A stretch of 64,000 bases of DNA from Oribacterium sp. KHPX15. GTDB taxonomy: Bacteria > Bacillota > Clostridia > Lachnospirales > Lachnospiraceae. A model generated the notes under the pieces. That model was not told where the DNA came from. It did no database searches and saw only the letters and a program-made list of their open reading frames with translations. Positions 52,266 to 62,058 of the stretch are shown here, piece after piece; position 1 is the first letter of the stretch, and each line of letters begins with the position of its first letter. Made by a program: the position numbers and the translations under genes. The stretch covers positions 62,001 through 126,000 of the forward strand of contig NZ_FNRG01000002.1 in assembly GCF_900107835.1 (NCBI RefSeq), read 5' to 3'.

Positions 52266-54509
52266 ATGAAGAAAATCAAGCTAAAGACAAAACTCAAAAA
52301 AGCCACTGCGCTTTTTACCATATTGGGACTGTTTGTATCCGTGCCTGAAACATTGGCACCAAACAGCGCCCTGATCTCTCATGCAGAACAACTGGCCGTA
52401 ATAAGAGGAACCAATGTTAATGTTCGTTCCTCCGCCGGAACAGATGCAGCGGTAGTCACATCCCTCGGGAACAACACTCAGGTTTCCATAATCGGTCAGA
52501 CTACAGGAAGTGACGGAAATACCTGGGCTCAGATTTCTTTTTCGGGAGGCACCGGATATGTACGTTCCGATTTTGTCCAGGCACAGGTATCCTATACCAA
52601 TGATGGCAATTTCGAAGCCGCTCTGGCACAACAGGGTTTTCCCGAATCCTACAAACCGGGGCTTCGACAGCTTCACGCCCAATATCCAAACTGGGTCTTC
52701 AAGGCCATGAATACAGGACTAGACTGGTCCACAGCCGTACAGGCAGAACTTCAGGGAACCTCAAGCCTTATCGATAAAGGTTCAAAATCTTCATGGAAAT
52801 CTACCGAAGCAGGAAAGTTTGACTGGACAACTTCCAGCTGGCCCGGATTCGACGGAGCCACCTGGGTAGCAGCCTCAAAGGAAATTGTTGAGTATTACAT
52901 GGATCCAAGAAATTTCCTTGATGACAGCTACATATTCCAGTTCACAGCCCATGAATTTGATCCTTCTGTACAGACACTTGACAGATTAAAGTCCATGGTT
53001 AAGGGAACCTTCCTGGAAGGAAGTGTTACCATAGATTCTTCCAGTCCACTTTATCAGACTGCTCTTCAGTCTATGGGTTATACAGACATGACCGGAACAG
53101 CCGATCCCGTTACAGGTTCTTCCTATGAATCAGGTCCGGTAACAGTAGAGGCTGGTTCCATTCTTGATCTTGTAAACTCCGGACTCAATGCGGACGAAGT
53201 ATTGATCGGGTACGATGCCCCGGGAAGCACAACTGAAACTCAGGCAGCCTCAGAATCAACGGCTTCAGAATCGACAGCAGCATTAAATTCCTCAGCGTCC
53301 TCTGACGAAACTGTAATAAACATTACTGATGGAGGTGCTGTTACATCAACAGCGGATAATGCTTCCGACAGCACCACCGCCGTATCGGATGCCGGTTCGG
53401 CATACACAGCCCCCGGCGAAGCCATTACTGCCGGCGGAGCCGTCACTGTTGACGTAGCAGCCAATCCTGCCGGAGCCGGAAACATTACCGGCACATACAC
53501 AGGTGCAGTTACAGTAACATACTCAGATATCATTATGGAAGCTGCGGAGCAGGCTCAGATAAGTCCATATGTTCTTGCATCCATGATCATTCAGGAACAG
53601 GGCAGCAAGGGAACCAGCGGATCCATTTCAGGAGCTACAGGCTACTATAACTATTTTAACGTTGGTGCCTATGCAACCGGCGGTATGACTGCCGTTGAGA
53701 GGGGTCTTTGGTATGCTTCCCAATCCGGAAGCTACAATCGTCCCTGGAACACTCCGGAAAGAGCCATAGTCGGCGGTGCCATGTTCTATGCAAGTAACTA
53801 TCTGAATGCCGGACAGAACACACTGTACCTTAAGAGATTTAATGTTCAGGGCTCCAACATTTACAAGCACCAGTACATGACAAATACACAGGGCGCAGCA
53901 GAAGAGGGTAAAAACCTCAGTAAGGCTTATAATGATGCAATGCGTCAGGATGCAATCACATTTTACATTCCGGTGTATTCCAACATGCCTGAAACTGCGT
54001 GTCCAATGCCAACAAAGGACGGAAATCCAAACAACAAACTGGCCTCACTTTCAGTGGATGGTTTCACTCTGACTCCGGGCTTCAATATGGATACTGCTTC
54101 ATATACACTTATTGTTGATCCTTCAGTCACAGCGGTTAATGTTTCCGCCGCAGCAATCCATTCAGGCGCAACGATCTCAGGCGCCGGACAGGTAGCACTG
54201 GATCAGGCTTCCACCATAGTTAATGTTCTGGTAACAGCAGAAAACGGAGACCAGCTTAATTACCAGATTACCATTAACAAGTCTGCAGGCGGTCAGACGA
54301 ATGCATATCAGACATTTATGCCACAGGATCCTTATTCAAACGTTCAGGTAGCAGGATATGCCTATCCGACACTTGGCAGCACAAACGGTCCGGTAACAGT
54401 TGATGTTTCATCTGCTTATAACAATGCTTCAGTTCAGGCAGTAGTTACAGAAACAGCTTCCAACAGCTCATCCACTAATATGGTTGAAGTTGGAGTCGGT
54501 CCGATGTAA
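52266..54509 (+). CDS. Secreted SH3 / GH73 glucosaminidase-type cell-wall protein
   Basis: About 747 aa. A signal peptide (residues 1-40) leads to a bacterial SH3 domain (about 42-103, with RGTNVNVRSSAGTDAAV). A ~230-residue Lachnospiraceae-type domain follows (WVFKAMNTGLDWSTAVQ), then a Ser/Ala/Thr linker (about 53240-53520). The GH73-like N-acetylglucosaminidase domain (about 416-570) contains SPYVLASMIIQEQGSKG and YYNYFNVGAYATGG, with the likely catalytic Glu in QEQG. A cadherin-like beta domain (about 592-675) and Ser-rich end complete it. It probably cuts or binds peptidoglycan outside the cell. ATG 52266 follows GGGGAG; a longer frame from 52230 is less likely. Confidence 0.87.
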   Translation: MKKIKLKTKLKKATALFTILGLFVSVPETLAPNSALISHAEQLAVIRGTNVNVRSSAGTDAAVVTSLGNNTQVSIIGQTTGSDGNTWAQISFSGGTGYVRSDFVQAQVSYTNDGNFEAALAQQGFPESYKPGLRQLHAQYPNWVFKAMNTGLDWSTAVQAELQGTSSLIDKGSKSSWKSTEAGKFDWTTSSWPGFDGATWVAASKEIVEYYMDPRNFLDDSYIFQFTAHEFDPSVQTLDRLKSMVKGTFLEGSVTIDSSSPLYQTALQSMGYTDMTGTADPVTGSSYESGPVTVEAGSILDLVNSGLNADEVLIGYDAPGSTTETQAASESTASESTAALNSSASSDETVINITDGGAVTSTADNASDSTTAVSDAGSAYTAPGEAITAGGAVTVDVAANPAGAGNITGTYTGAVTVTYSDIIMEAAEQAQISPYVLASMIIQEQGSKGTSGSISGATGYYNYFNVGAYATGGMTAVERGLWYASQSGSYNRPWNTPERAIVGGAMFYASNYLNAGQNTLYLKRFNVQGSNIYKHQYMTNTQGAAEEGKNLSKAYNDAMRQDAITFYIPVYSNMPETACPMPTKDGNPNNKLASLSVDGFTLTPGFNMDTASYTLIVDPSVTAVNVSAAAIHSGATISGAGQVALDQASTIVNVLVTAENGDQLNYQITINKSAGGQTNAYQTFMPQDPYSNVQVAGYAYPTLGSTNGPVTVDVSSAYNNASVQAVVTETASNSSSTNMVEVGVGPM

Positions 54510-54548
54510 AATAATAAAATTAAGTATGAAAACAACAAAGAGGTATTC

Positions 54549-56180
54549 ATGAGTCATTTTAAATATTTTCTGACAACAGCTGCTATTTCGGTATTTTTGT
54601 CAATGCAGGCACTGGCTGCTACAGCATCCATATCCTTTTCAGACCCAACTGTCACAGTAGGTTCTGAAGTTAATGTCACAATGAAGGTTTCAAGTCCCGA
54701 TGGAACCTTGTCACGTTCTGACATCACCCTTGGCTACGATTCAAGTCTTCTTGAATTTATCAGCGGAACAGATGCAGAGGGCGGAGCCGGAACCATTCGT
54801 GTCAATGGCGCAACCAATGGTGCTGAAACCGGAACCCTTGAGTACAACCTTAAATTCAATACTCTTGCATCCGGCAGTGCAAAGGTAAGCCTTTCCAATT
54901 TTGAAGTTTATGACACAGATGAGTCCATAGCTGAAATAACCCACCAGGGTTCTTCAACTGTCACCATTTCATCTGCAGCCTCAGCTTCCAACAATGCTAT
55001 ACTTGCTTCTCTTGTGGTATCTCCGGGAACATTGACCCCTGAGTTCGTAAATAACGTAACTGATTATTCTGTTATCGTCGGAACAAGTGTAGATACCCTT
55101 GCCATCAATGCTGTCACTGCAGATACAGGTGCTACAGTAGCTGTCACCGGAAACGAACAGCTTAATATGGGTGAGAACAATGTTGCCATCACAGTCACTG
55201 CTGCGGATGGATCAACTCAGGCAACCTACAACATCAAGGTAACCAAACAGGAAGGCGGTCCTAATGCAGACGATGCAGCACAGAACGGTGTTCCGACTGA
55301 AACTGTAAATGAAGGCGTGAAACTCAGCTCCAAGGAAAAGACCATTACCATCATGAACCCGGGTTCAGATGTTGTGATACCTGAAGGCTTTGCCGAAAGT
55401 ACCATTGACATAGACGGTCATCAGGTTAAGGGCTGGGTATGGAAGCATGATTCAGACCACCAGTATTGCATCGTTTACGGTATGAATGATGCAGGAGAAC
55501 TGAACTTCTACAGATATGATCTTCAGGAGAAAACTCTCCAGAGATATTTTGAGGATCCTGTCGCAGAAGACATTAAGACCAACGCTGAGAAATATCCTGA
55601 AGTAGTTGAGAGATATGACAAGCTTGTAGGTCAGTATAACAGTATGTTCATACTTGCATGCGCACTCGGCGGAATAGTCATTATCCTTTTGATCTTTATG
55701 ATCGTTGTGCTCACACAGAGAAGACATATGCCTCAGCATGGCTCACTTCGCAGCATGAAGGATCAGAACGATGCCAAAGCCGGATCATCCGATGACTCGG
55801 TACCTTTAGATGAGACAATTGCATTTAACAGAATTGGCAATGGTAACGATTCTGTTTCCTCTGATGATTCATCCGATCCGGAACTGGAGATGACCAGGAT
55901 CATAACAAAGAATGAGAAAGCAGACTATAATATGACCAAAAACCTGTCTCAGGTTGCTGCAAGCTCAGGACTTGATTTAGAAGACCTTGATGAAGAAGAC
56001 GAGGCACTGTCCGTAAGTGAAAGCTCAGATTCAAAGGAAGACATGGGAGCCACAAAAGCTTTTGACTTCAATAAGGAATGGAAGAAATCAAACCTGAAGG
56101 ATACGAAGATTTCTTCATCTGATGATTCTAAAGCAAATAAAACATCTTCTGATAGCGGACTTGATATCGAAGATCTTTAA
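54549..56180 (+). CDS. Cohesin/cadherin-like surface protein with cytosolic acidic tail
   Basis: 543 aa. Signal peptide (about residues 1-24, ending ALAA), a cohesin-like domain (about 25-140; ASISFSDPTVTVGSEVNVTM, LGYDSSLLEFISG), a cadherin-like beta domain (about 150-225; VVSPGTLTPEFVNNVTDYSV), a further outer segment, then a membrane helix at about 367-389. The ~154-residue C-terminal tail is cytosolic, disordered, Ser/Asp-rich and contains SGLDLEDLDEED and a terminal SGLDIEDL. No classical dockerin partner lies nearby. It may bind another surface protein outside while its tail contacts a cytosolic partner. It follows the GH73-type gene by 39 bp. Confidence 0.8.
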   Translation: MSHFKYFLTTAAISVFLSMQALAATASISFSDPTVTVGSEVNVTMKVSSPDGTLSRSDITLGYDSSLLEFISGTDAEGGAGTIRVNGATNGAETGTLEYNLKFNTLASGSAKVSLSNFEVYDTDESIAEITHQGSSTVTISSAASASNNAILASLVVSPGTLTPEFVNNVTDYSVIVGTSVDTLAINAVTADTGATVAVTGNEQLNMGENNVAITVTAADGSTQATYNIKVTKQEGGPNADDAAQNGVPTETVNEGVKLSSKEKTITIMNPGSDVVIPEGFAESTIDIDGHQVKGWVWKHDSDHQYCIVYGMNDAGELNFYRYDLQEKTLQRYFEDPVAEDIKTNAEKYPEVVERYDKLVGQYNSMFILACALGGIVIILLIFMIVVLTQRRHMPQHGSLRSMKDQNDAKAGSSDDSVPLDETIAFNRIGNGNDSVSSDDSSDPELEMTRIITKNEKADYNMTKNLSQVAASSGLDLEDLDEEDEALSVSESSDSKEDMGATKAFDFNKEWKKSNLKDTKISSSDDSKANKTSSDSGLDIEDL

Positions 56181-56195
56181 TATGTGATATGAAAG

Positions 56196-56224
56196 CAGAC
56201 GTCACCTTTGGCGTCTGTTTTTTT
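56196..56224 (+). terminator. Rho-independent terminator after surface-protein pair
   Basis: A 9-bp stem from CAGACGTCA (56196-56204) to TGGCGTCTG (56209-56217), one G-U pair, then seven T. Confidence 0.88.
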
Positions 56225-56228
56225 GTAT

Positions 56229-56274
56229 GTAACAGTTCGGCCTGTCGATCATGGGTCACAGGCCGAACTGTTAC
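56229..56274. repeat. 17-bp perfect inverted repeat upstream of clpC
   Basis: GTAACAGTTCGGCCTGT (56229-56245) and its exact complement ACAGGCCGAACTGTTAC (56258-56274), 12-nt loop. No T-run follows. It lies ~40 bp before the clpC -35, so it can be a second hairpin of the upstream transcript or a DNA operator. Confidence 0.85.
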
Positions 56275-56312
56275 TTTGGGACAAAAAGTTCAGCAATCAA
56301 ATCTACTGCAAG

Positions 56313-56341
56313 TTGATTAACTCCTACAAATGTTCTAGAAT
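56313..56341 (+). promoter_or_regulatory. Promoter of clpC
   Basis: -35 TTGATT (56313-56318), 17-bp spacer, -10 TAGAAT (56336-56341). The start codon lies 24 bp after the -10. No CtsR-type direct repeat is evident. Confidence 0.75.
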
Positions 56342-56365
56342 ATTCTTGATGAAAGGTGGTAAAAC

Positions 56366-58951
56366 ATGAATCAATTTACTATTCAGGCTCAACGTTCCTT
56401 ACAGCTTGCCATAGAATCGGCAGAGGAACTCAGGCACAATTACATAGGCACAGAACATATACTCCTGGGACTGAGACGTGAAGGCACTTCCGTGGCATCA
56501 AAGGTTCTCCAGTCCAACGGCATCAATGAAGACAGGATTCGTGAGATGATTTCCAAATTCATATCACCGGATAGCAACATCGCTGTCACTGACCGTGCAG
56601 GTTATACACCTTCAGCCAAGAAGATCATGGAGAACTCCATGCAGGAGGCGATGCGTGCAGGATCCAGGCTTGTTGGCACAGAGCATATACTTGTTGCCCT
56701 TCTTAAGGATACAGGCTGTGTTGCCTCCAGGATCATAGCTACACTGGGAGGTAATGCTCAGCGTATTTATCAGCAGCTTATGGCTGTCATCAATCAGGAC
56801 CCGGCCACTGATGAGCGGCCGCAGCGTCAGTCACAGCAGCCAAAACGTTCCGATACGCCAACATTGGACCAGTATTCCAGAGACCTCACAGATATGGCAG
56901 CTGACGGGAAGCTTGATCCTGTCATCGGCAGAAGCTCTGAGATCATGAGAGTTATCCAGATACTGTCAAGGAGAACCAAGAACAATCCTTGTCTTATCGG
57001 AGAACCCGGAGTCGGTAAAACTGCAGTTGTAGAAGGTCTGGCTCAGAGAATCTATTCGGGAGATGTTCCCGAAACCATACAGAACAAACGACTCGTCACC
57101 CTTGATATTTCAGGCATGGTGGCAGGATCCAAATACAGAGGAGAATTCGAGGAACGTATAAAGCGCGTCATTGCTGAAGCAAGAAATGACGGTAATGTTC
57201 TTTTGTTTATCGATGAGATACATACCATCATCGGTGCCGGCGGTGCGGAGGGAGCATTAGACGCTGCCAATATTCTCAAACCGGCTCTGGCCCGCGGAGA
57301 GCTCCAGATCATCGGTGCAACAACTCTCGACGAATATAGAAAGCATATCGAAAAGGATGCGGCCCTCGAACGTCGTTTCCAGCCGGTAACGGTGGATGAA
57401 CCTTCAGAGGATGAGACCTATGATATCCTTAAGGGCATCGCTCCAAAGTATGAAGAGCACCATCATGTGGTTATAGATGATGAGGCATTAAAGGCCGCAG
57501 TATCTTTGTCTGAACGTTATATCAATGACAGATACCTTCCTGACAAGGCCATCGACCTTGTTGACGAAGCCGCCTCAAAGATACGAATCACCGCTTCCGG
57601 AGAACCCCAGGCTATCAAAAAGCTCCGTATGCAGATAGACGAGCTGGAGAATGACAAGGAACAGTGCATCCGGGATGAGGATTTCGAAGGCGCTTCCGAG
57701 ATAAAGAAAAAGCAGGAGCAGAAAAAGCTTAAGCTTGATAAGGAAATAGAAAAATGGCAGAAGTCCAAGGAGGATAATGTTCTTCACGTTACGGAAACCG
57801 ACATTGCCAATGTTGTCTCCGAGTGGACAAAGATCCCTGTTCAGAAACTTACAGAGGGCGAGACAGAGAAGCTTATGCGTCTTGAAGACACTCTTCACAA
57901 GAGGGTTGTGGGACAGACAGAGGCTGTTTCCGCTGTTGCCAAGGCAATCAAAAGAGGCCGCGTAGGTCTCAAGGATCCAAAGCGGCCTATCGGTTCCTTC
58001 ATGTTCCTGGGACCTACAGGTGTAGGTAAGACAGAGCTTTCGAAAGCATTGGCAGAAGCCATGTTTGGTTCCGAGAATAACCTGATCCGGGTTGACATGT
58101 CCGAGTACATGGAAAAGTACAGCGTGTCAAAGATGATCGGATCACCTCCGGGATATGTGGGCTATGACGAAGGCGGACAGCTCAGCGAGAAGGTGAGACG
58201 AAATCCATATTCTGTCATACTTTTCGATGAGATTGAGAAGGCACATCCGGACGTTCTCAATATCCTTCTCCAGGTGCTGGATGACGGACACATTACCGAT
58301 GCTCAGGGACGCAAGGTTTCCTTCAAGAATACTATCATTATCATGACTTCCAATGCAGGAGCCGAGCAGATAGTAAGCCCTAAGCGTCTCGGATTTGATA
58401 CCGGTGACGGATCTCAGGAAAAGGATTACCAGTTTATGCAGAGCCGTGTAATGGACGAGGTTCACCGTCTCTTTAAGCCGGAGTTCCTGAACAGAATTGA
58501 CGAGGTCATCGTTTTCCACCAGATCACAAGAGAAAACATGAAGGATATCCTGTCCATCATGATGAGAGATGTCATTAACCGTGCAGGCTCACAGATGAAC
58601 ATCAAGATCAGCCTTGATTCAAAGTCCAAGGAATGGCTCATCGAGAAGGGCTTCAATCCTAAATTCGGTGCAAGACCTTTGAGAAGAACTATACAGACAG
58701 AACTTGAGGACAAGCTGGCGGAAGAGATACTGGATGGAAACATTCCCGAAAACTCCACTGTAAAGATCACCGTGGATAAGGACGGAAATTCGCTAAAATT
58801 CGGCGGGCAGAATAAAGCTGCAGAGCCGGCTAAAAAAGCAGCAGTGAAGAAGCCTGCGGCAAAGGCCAAAACAACAGCTAAAAAGCCAAAGACAAAAGCC
58901 ACTGGAACAACAGCTAAAACTTCAGTCAAGGCAGTAAAGGATACAAACTAG
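56366..58951 (+). CDS. clpC: ATP-dependent Clp protease ATP-binding subunit ClpC
   Basis: 861 aa. Two Clp_N repeats (about residues 1-145) bind adaptors. AAA+ domain 1 has Walker [11 protein letters not shown] (near 57000), a UVR-type middle coiled coil lies near residues 430-465 ([18 protein letters not shown]), and AAA+ domain 2 has Walker [11 protein letters not shown] near 58012. It unfolds proteins for ClpP (encoded at 32439). After the usual D2-small end, from about residue 813, there is a ~48-residue basic Lys/Ala/Thr tail ([20 protein letters not shown]) that normal ClpC lacks. The usual ctsR-mcsA-mcsB neighbours are absent; radA follows, as in Bacillus. Confidence 0.95.
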   Translation: MNQFTIQAQRSLQLAIESAEELRHNYIGTEHILLGLRREGTSVASKVLQSNGINEDRIREMISKFISPDSNIAVTDRAGYTPSAKKIMENSMQEAMRAGSRLVGTEHILVALLKDTGCVASRIIATLGGNAQRIYQQLMAVINQDPATDERPQRQSQQPKRSDTPTLDQYSRDLTDMAADGKLDPVIGRSSEIMRVIQILSRRTKNNPCLIGEPGVGKTAVVEGLAQRIYSGDVPETIQNKRLVTLDISGMVAGSKYRGEFEERIKRVIAEARNDGNVLLFIDEIHTIIGAGGAEGALDAANILKPALARGELQIIGATTLDEYRKHIEKDAALERRFQPVTVDEPSEDETYDILKGIAPKYEEHHHVVIDDEALKAAVSLSERYINDRYLPDKAIDLVDEAASKIRITASGEPQAIKKLRMQIDELENDKEQCIRDEDFEGASEIKKKQEQKKLKLDKEIEKWQKSKEDNVLHVTETDIANVVSEWTKIPVQKLTEGETEKLMRLEDTLHKRVVGQTEAVSAVAKAIKRGRVGLKDPKRPIGSFMFLGPTGVGKTELSKALAEAMFGSENNLIRVDMSEYMEKYSVSKMIGSPPGYVGYDEGGQLSEKVRRNPYSVILFDEIEKAHPDVLNILLQVLDDGHITDAQGRKVSFKNTIIIMTSNAGAEQIVSPKRLGFDTGDGSQEKDYQFMQSRVMDEVHRLFKPEFLNRIDEVIVFHQITRENMKDILSIMMRDVINRAGSQMNIKISLDSKSKEWLIEKGFNPKFGARPLRRTIQTELEDKLAEEILDGNIPENSTVKITVDKDGNSLKFGGQNKAAEPAKKAAVKKPAAKAKTTAKKPKTKATGTTAKTSVKAVKDTN

Positions 58952-59075
58952 TTCATCACAACTTAATCCTTACAAATCCTACAAGTGACACGGAGACAGT
59001 ATTCTAAGTCATCATTGATGATTCTGAAAACCATCCCCGTGTCATATATATTTTTTTATCACGTAAAGGAAAAAA

Positions 59076-60461
59076 ATGGCAAAAGCAACAACTAAATTTT
59101 TTTGCAAAGAATGCGGTTATGAATCAGCCAAGTGGCTGGGACAGTGTCCCGGATGTCGTGCCTGGAATTCATTTGTGGAGGAGCCGATTACTCCGGCTGC
59201 CGGCAGTAAGCCTTTTTCAAAGAACTCATCTTCACGCCCCACAAGACAGAAGCCTGTTCTTATTAATGAAATCGAGCTGCAAAAAGAAGACCGCATCCCC
59301 ACAGGTTTTAAAGAACTTGACCGTGTGCTTGGAGGCGGAATAGTCGTGGGCTCTCTGGTTTTACTGGGAGGAGACCCGGGAATAGGCAAGTCAACACTAC
59401 TCCTGGAAGTATCCAGGAATCTCGCCGCAGAAAGCAAAAAATCCGTGCTCTATGTATCAGGAGAGGAAAGTCTCAAACAGATCAAGATGAGAGCTGAGCG
59501 AATCGCCAACATTACCGGAGATCTCAAGTTCATGACCGAAACCAACATTGAAAACATCGTTGAGACTGTCCGGGAGGAATGTCCTCATTTCGTGGTCATC
59601 GATTCCATCCAGACCATGTACACCGATTCCGTAACCGCAGCTCCCGGTTCCGTAAGCCAGGTCAGAGAATCCTCAGCACAGCTGCTGCGTCTTGCAAAGG
59701 AAAACGGCATTGCCATCTTCATAGTGGGTCATGTGACCAAGGATGGTAATGTTGCCGGTCCCAAAATCCTCGAACACATGGTAGACGTGGTTCTCTATTT
59801 CGAAGGTGAAAGCAGCGGAAGTCTCCGCATCATGCATGGGCAGAAAAACCGTTTTGGCTCCACCAATGAAATCGCTGTTTTCGAGATGGACGGTGATGGT
59901 CTTCATGAGGTGACAAATCCCTCTGAATTACTTCTGTCGGGACGTCCTGTGGGAGCTTCCGGTTCTGTGGTATCCTGCGGCATGGAGGGCACGAGACCTC
60001 TGCTTATCGAGATACAGGGGCTTGTGGTTCAAAGTGCCTTTAATCTGCCAAGGCGTACTGCAAACGGTTTTGACTACAACCGTTTAAACATGCTCATCGC
60101 CATCGTGGAACGCCGCCTGAATCTGGAGATAGGCAAGTACGATGCCTATGTCAATATCACCGGCGGTCTCCGCATCGCGGAACCTTCCATGGATCTCGGC
60201 ATCGTCATGGCACTTATTTCATCATACATGAATATCGAAGTCAGCGATGACATCATGGTATTTGGTGAGGTGGGTCTGTCCGGAGAAGTGAGAGCAGTAT
60301 CCAATGCAGAGCAACGTATAGAAGAGGCAATCCGTCTTGGTTTCAACAAGATCGTTATGCCTGCATATCATTTGAAAAGGTTCAATGACAGAAACCTGAA
60401 GGACTGCCAACTGATTCCGGTACGAAACATCAGGGAGGCGCTGCAGATACTGAAGAAGTAA
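59076..60461 (+). CDS. radA: DNA repair protein RadA (Sms)
   Basis: 461 aa. The N-terminal C4 zinc finger uses Cys10, Cys13, Cys27 and Cys30 (CKECGYESAKWLGQCPGC). The RecA-like core carries Walker A GGDPGIGKST (near 59371) and the RadA-specific KNRFGSTNEIAVFEM (near 59847). A Lon-protease-like C-terminal domain ends the protein. RadA drives branch migration in recombination and repair. It is encoded just after clpC, a conserved Firmicutes neighbourhood, with 124 bp between them. A weak long-loop GACACGG/CCGTGTC pairing occurs in that gap. Confidence 0.96.
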   Translation: MAKATTKFFCKECGYESAKWLGQCPGCRAWNSFVEEPITPAAGSKPFSKNSSSRPTRQKPVLINEIELQKEDRIPTGFKELDRVLGGGIVVGSLVLLGGDPGIGKSTLLLEVSRNLAAESKKSVLYVSGEESLKQIKMRAERIANITGDLKFMTETNIENIVETVREECPHFVVIDSIQTMYTDSVTAAPGSVSQVRESSAQLLRLAKENGIAIFIVGHVTKDGNVAGPKILEHMVDVVLYFEGESSGSLRIMHGQKNRFGSTNEIAVFEMDGDGLHEVTNPSELLLSGRPVGASGSVVSCGMEGTRPLLIEIQGLVVQSAFNLPRRTANGFDYNRLNMLIAIVERRLNLEIGKYDAYVNITGGLRIAEPSMDLGIVMALISSYMNIEVSDDIMVFGEVGLSGEVRAVSNAEQRIEEAIRLGFNKIVMPAYHLKRFNDRNLKDCQLIPVRNIREALQILKK

Positions 60462-60478
60462 CTTTTTTCAGAAAGTGC

Positions 60479-60507
60479 TTGACTAAACCATCCAAAATGA
60501 GTATTAT
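60479..60507 (+). promoter_or_regulatory. Promoter of tRNA-Trp
   Basis: -35 TTGACT (60479-60484), 17-bp spacer, -10 TATTAT (60502-60507), about 30 bp before the tRNA. Confidence 0.8.
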
Positions 60508-60536
60508 AAACGAGTCGCTTGAGACGAGCGACACAC

Positions 60537-60607
60537 AGGGGTTTCATCCAATGGTAAGATATCGGTCTCCAAAACCGCTCATGGGGGTTCGAATCCCTCA
60601 ACCCCTG
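60537..60607 (+). tRNA. tRNA-Trp (anticodon CCA)
   Basis: 71 nt. The acceptor AGGGGTT (60537-60543) pairs with AACCCCT (60600-60606), discriminator G607. The anticodon loop CTCCAAA gives CCA, and the T-arm shows GGTTCGAATCC. The 3' CCA is not encoded. tRNA genes of this kind are common integration sites, and the sequence style changes just after it. Confidence 0.95.
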
Positions 60608-60629
60608 CTCTATAAAAGGGCAGTAAATT

Positions 60630-60662
60630 AAGGATTTCCGAGTTTTCGGAAGTCCTTTTTTT
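60630..60662 (+). terminator. Rho-independent terminator after tRNA-Trp
   Basis: A 12-bp stem AAGGATTTCCGA (60630-60641) with TCGGAAGTCCTT (60646-60657), one G-U pair, followed by a run of T. Confidence 0.92.
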
Positions 60663-61047
60663 GTCTGGATAGATAAATTTATGTGATAATTTAGGACACC
60701 AATTAGGACATCAAAATAGACCTGTAACTGTGACCTCCAAAGACAAAGGAGGACATATGCCAAAGGTGTATAAAGAAGAATCAGGAAGATACGTACTTAA
60801 AACATATGAGACTTACAATACGTATAAGGATGATAATTTCCGTCTAGTATGTGAATGATAAATAGTCTAAAAATACTTTTAGAGACTTAATGGAGAGGTT
60901 GATTATTTTGGCTTCTCTTTTTGGTGTCAAAATATATGGAGTAACGATTTATTCACAATTATTCGTGTATTAATTCTTTATAATTCTTTGATTTTATGTC
61001 GACTCGCTGTAATAGTAGTAGTATTCAGTATAGAGATAGGAGAAAAA
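60663..61047 (+). other. AT-rich gap after tRNA-Trp
   Basis: About 385 bp with no normal-sized gene. It contains a 33-codon ORF at 60757-60858 and a weak GAGAGG/CTTCTC hairpin with T-run near 60892-60922. A TATAAT at 60979-60984 could be the -10 for the zinc-ribbon gene, but I found no convincing -35. Confidence 0.6.
60757..60858 (+). CDS. 33-aa ORF with strong ribosome site, possible gene remnant
   Basis: 33 codons (MPKVYKEESGRYVLKTYETY then a short polar end) from ATG 60757, with AAAGGAGG at 60745-60752 just upstream. The frame continues upstream without a start codon through LGHQLGHQNRPVT-like residues, so this may be a fragment of a decayed accessory gene rather than a true small gene. 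No family is recognised. Confidence 0.3.
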   Translation: MPKVYKEESGRYVLKTYETYNTYKDDNFRLVCE

Positions 61048-62058
61048 ATGAAAGCTATAGTTTGCGAAATGTGTGGTAGTCATGACTTAATTAAACAAGA
61101 CGGAATGTACGTTTGCCAGAATTGTGGCACCAAATATACTGTTGAAGAAGCTAAAAAGCTAATGGTAGAGGGTGTTGTTGATGTTACAGGGAGTACGGTG
61201 AAAGTAGACAATTCCTCGCAAATAAACAATTTATACGAACTTGCACGGAGAGCCAAGAGTAGCGACAACTGGGAAGACGCTCAGAATTATTATGGTCAAA
61301 TTACTCAACTTGATCCAAGCAGTTGGGAAGCCTATTTTTATTCAGTATACTACCGTCAACTGAATTGCAAAATATATCAGATATCAAGTGCGGCAAGCAA
61401 TATTTCTGCATCTATCGTGCCAACGTTTGACCTTATCAAGAAAAATGTGCCTGAATCTGAACAAAAGGCAGCATACTCTGATGTAGCCTTGCATTGCGCT
61501 TTAGGTGCACAAATGTTGAAGAATGGTGCTTATAATCATTATAGTAATAACAGTCAAGCAACTGGCGCGTTAGGTGAATACAATCAGCGCGGCTTATCTT
61601 GTGCTAATTTGCTCTATAACTGTGCTTGCGCTTTGGAAGCTCATGGTCAAAAGGAACTTGCGCTAACCTATTATAAAAAAGTAAATCAGCCTGAGTACAA
61701 TCGCTTTTTTGACCAAAGTGCAATGGACAAGATTACGAATAATATAAAGTCTTTGGATTCTTCGTATGTTCCACCTGCAAAGGCATCTAGCGGCTGTTAT
61801 GTTGCAACAGCTGTGTATGGTTCCTATGATTGTCCCGAAGTATGGACTCTTAGAAGATTCAGAGACTATACATTGGCAAAAACTTGGTATGGTCGTGCAT
61901 TTATTCGCACATATTACGCCATCAGCCCGACACTGGTTAAGTGGTTTGGGCATACAGAATGGTTTAAGAAGATGTGGAGAGGGCAGCTTGACCGTATGGT
62001 TAAGGATCTTCAGGATAAAGGATATGAATCAACTCCCTATGAAGATCGTAAATGGTGA
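61048..62058 (+). CDS. Zinc-ribbon protein with CFI-box C-terminal domain
   Basis: About 336 aa. An N-terminal zinc ribbon has CEMCGSHDLIKQDGMYVCQN (two CxxC pairs, near 61063). A central helical, TPR-like part covers about residues 55-240. The C-terminal ~90 residues form a CFI-box-CTERM domain: CYVATAVYGSYDCPEVWTLR and RAFIRTYYAISPTLVKWFG are typical. Such proteins are found mainly in accessory regions; the function is unknown. ATG 61048 follows AGGAGAA. It stands alone in an AT-rich stretch, with codon use unlike the core genes. Confidence 0.82.
   Translation: MKAIVCEMCGSHDLIKQDGMYVCQNCGTKYTVEEAKKLMVEGVVDVTGSTVKVDNSSQINNLYELARRAKSSDNWEDAQNYYGQITQLDPSSWEAYFYSVYYRQLNCKIYQISSAASNISASIVPTFDLIKKNVPESEQKAAYSDVALHCALGAQMLKNGAYNHYSNNSQATGALGEYNQRGLSCANLLYNCACALEAHGQKELALTYYKKVNQPEYNRFFDQSAMDKITNNIKSLDSSYVPPAKASSGCYVATAVYGSYDCPEVWTLRRFRDYTLAKTWYGRAFIRTYYAISPTLVKWFGHTEWFKKMWRGQLDRMVKDLQDKGYESTPYEDRKW

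Noticed and set aside
60368-60763. 131-codon minus-strand frame across tRNA-Trp
   Set aside because: It is antisense to the end of radA, the tRNA and its terminator; such frames are spurious.
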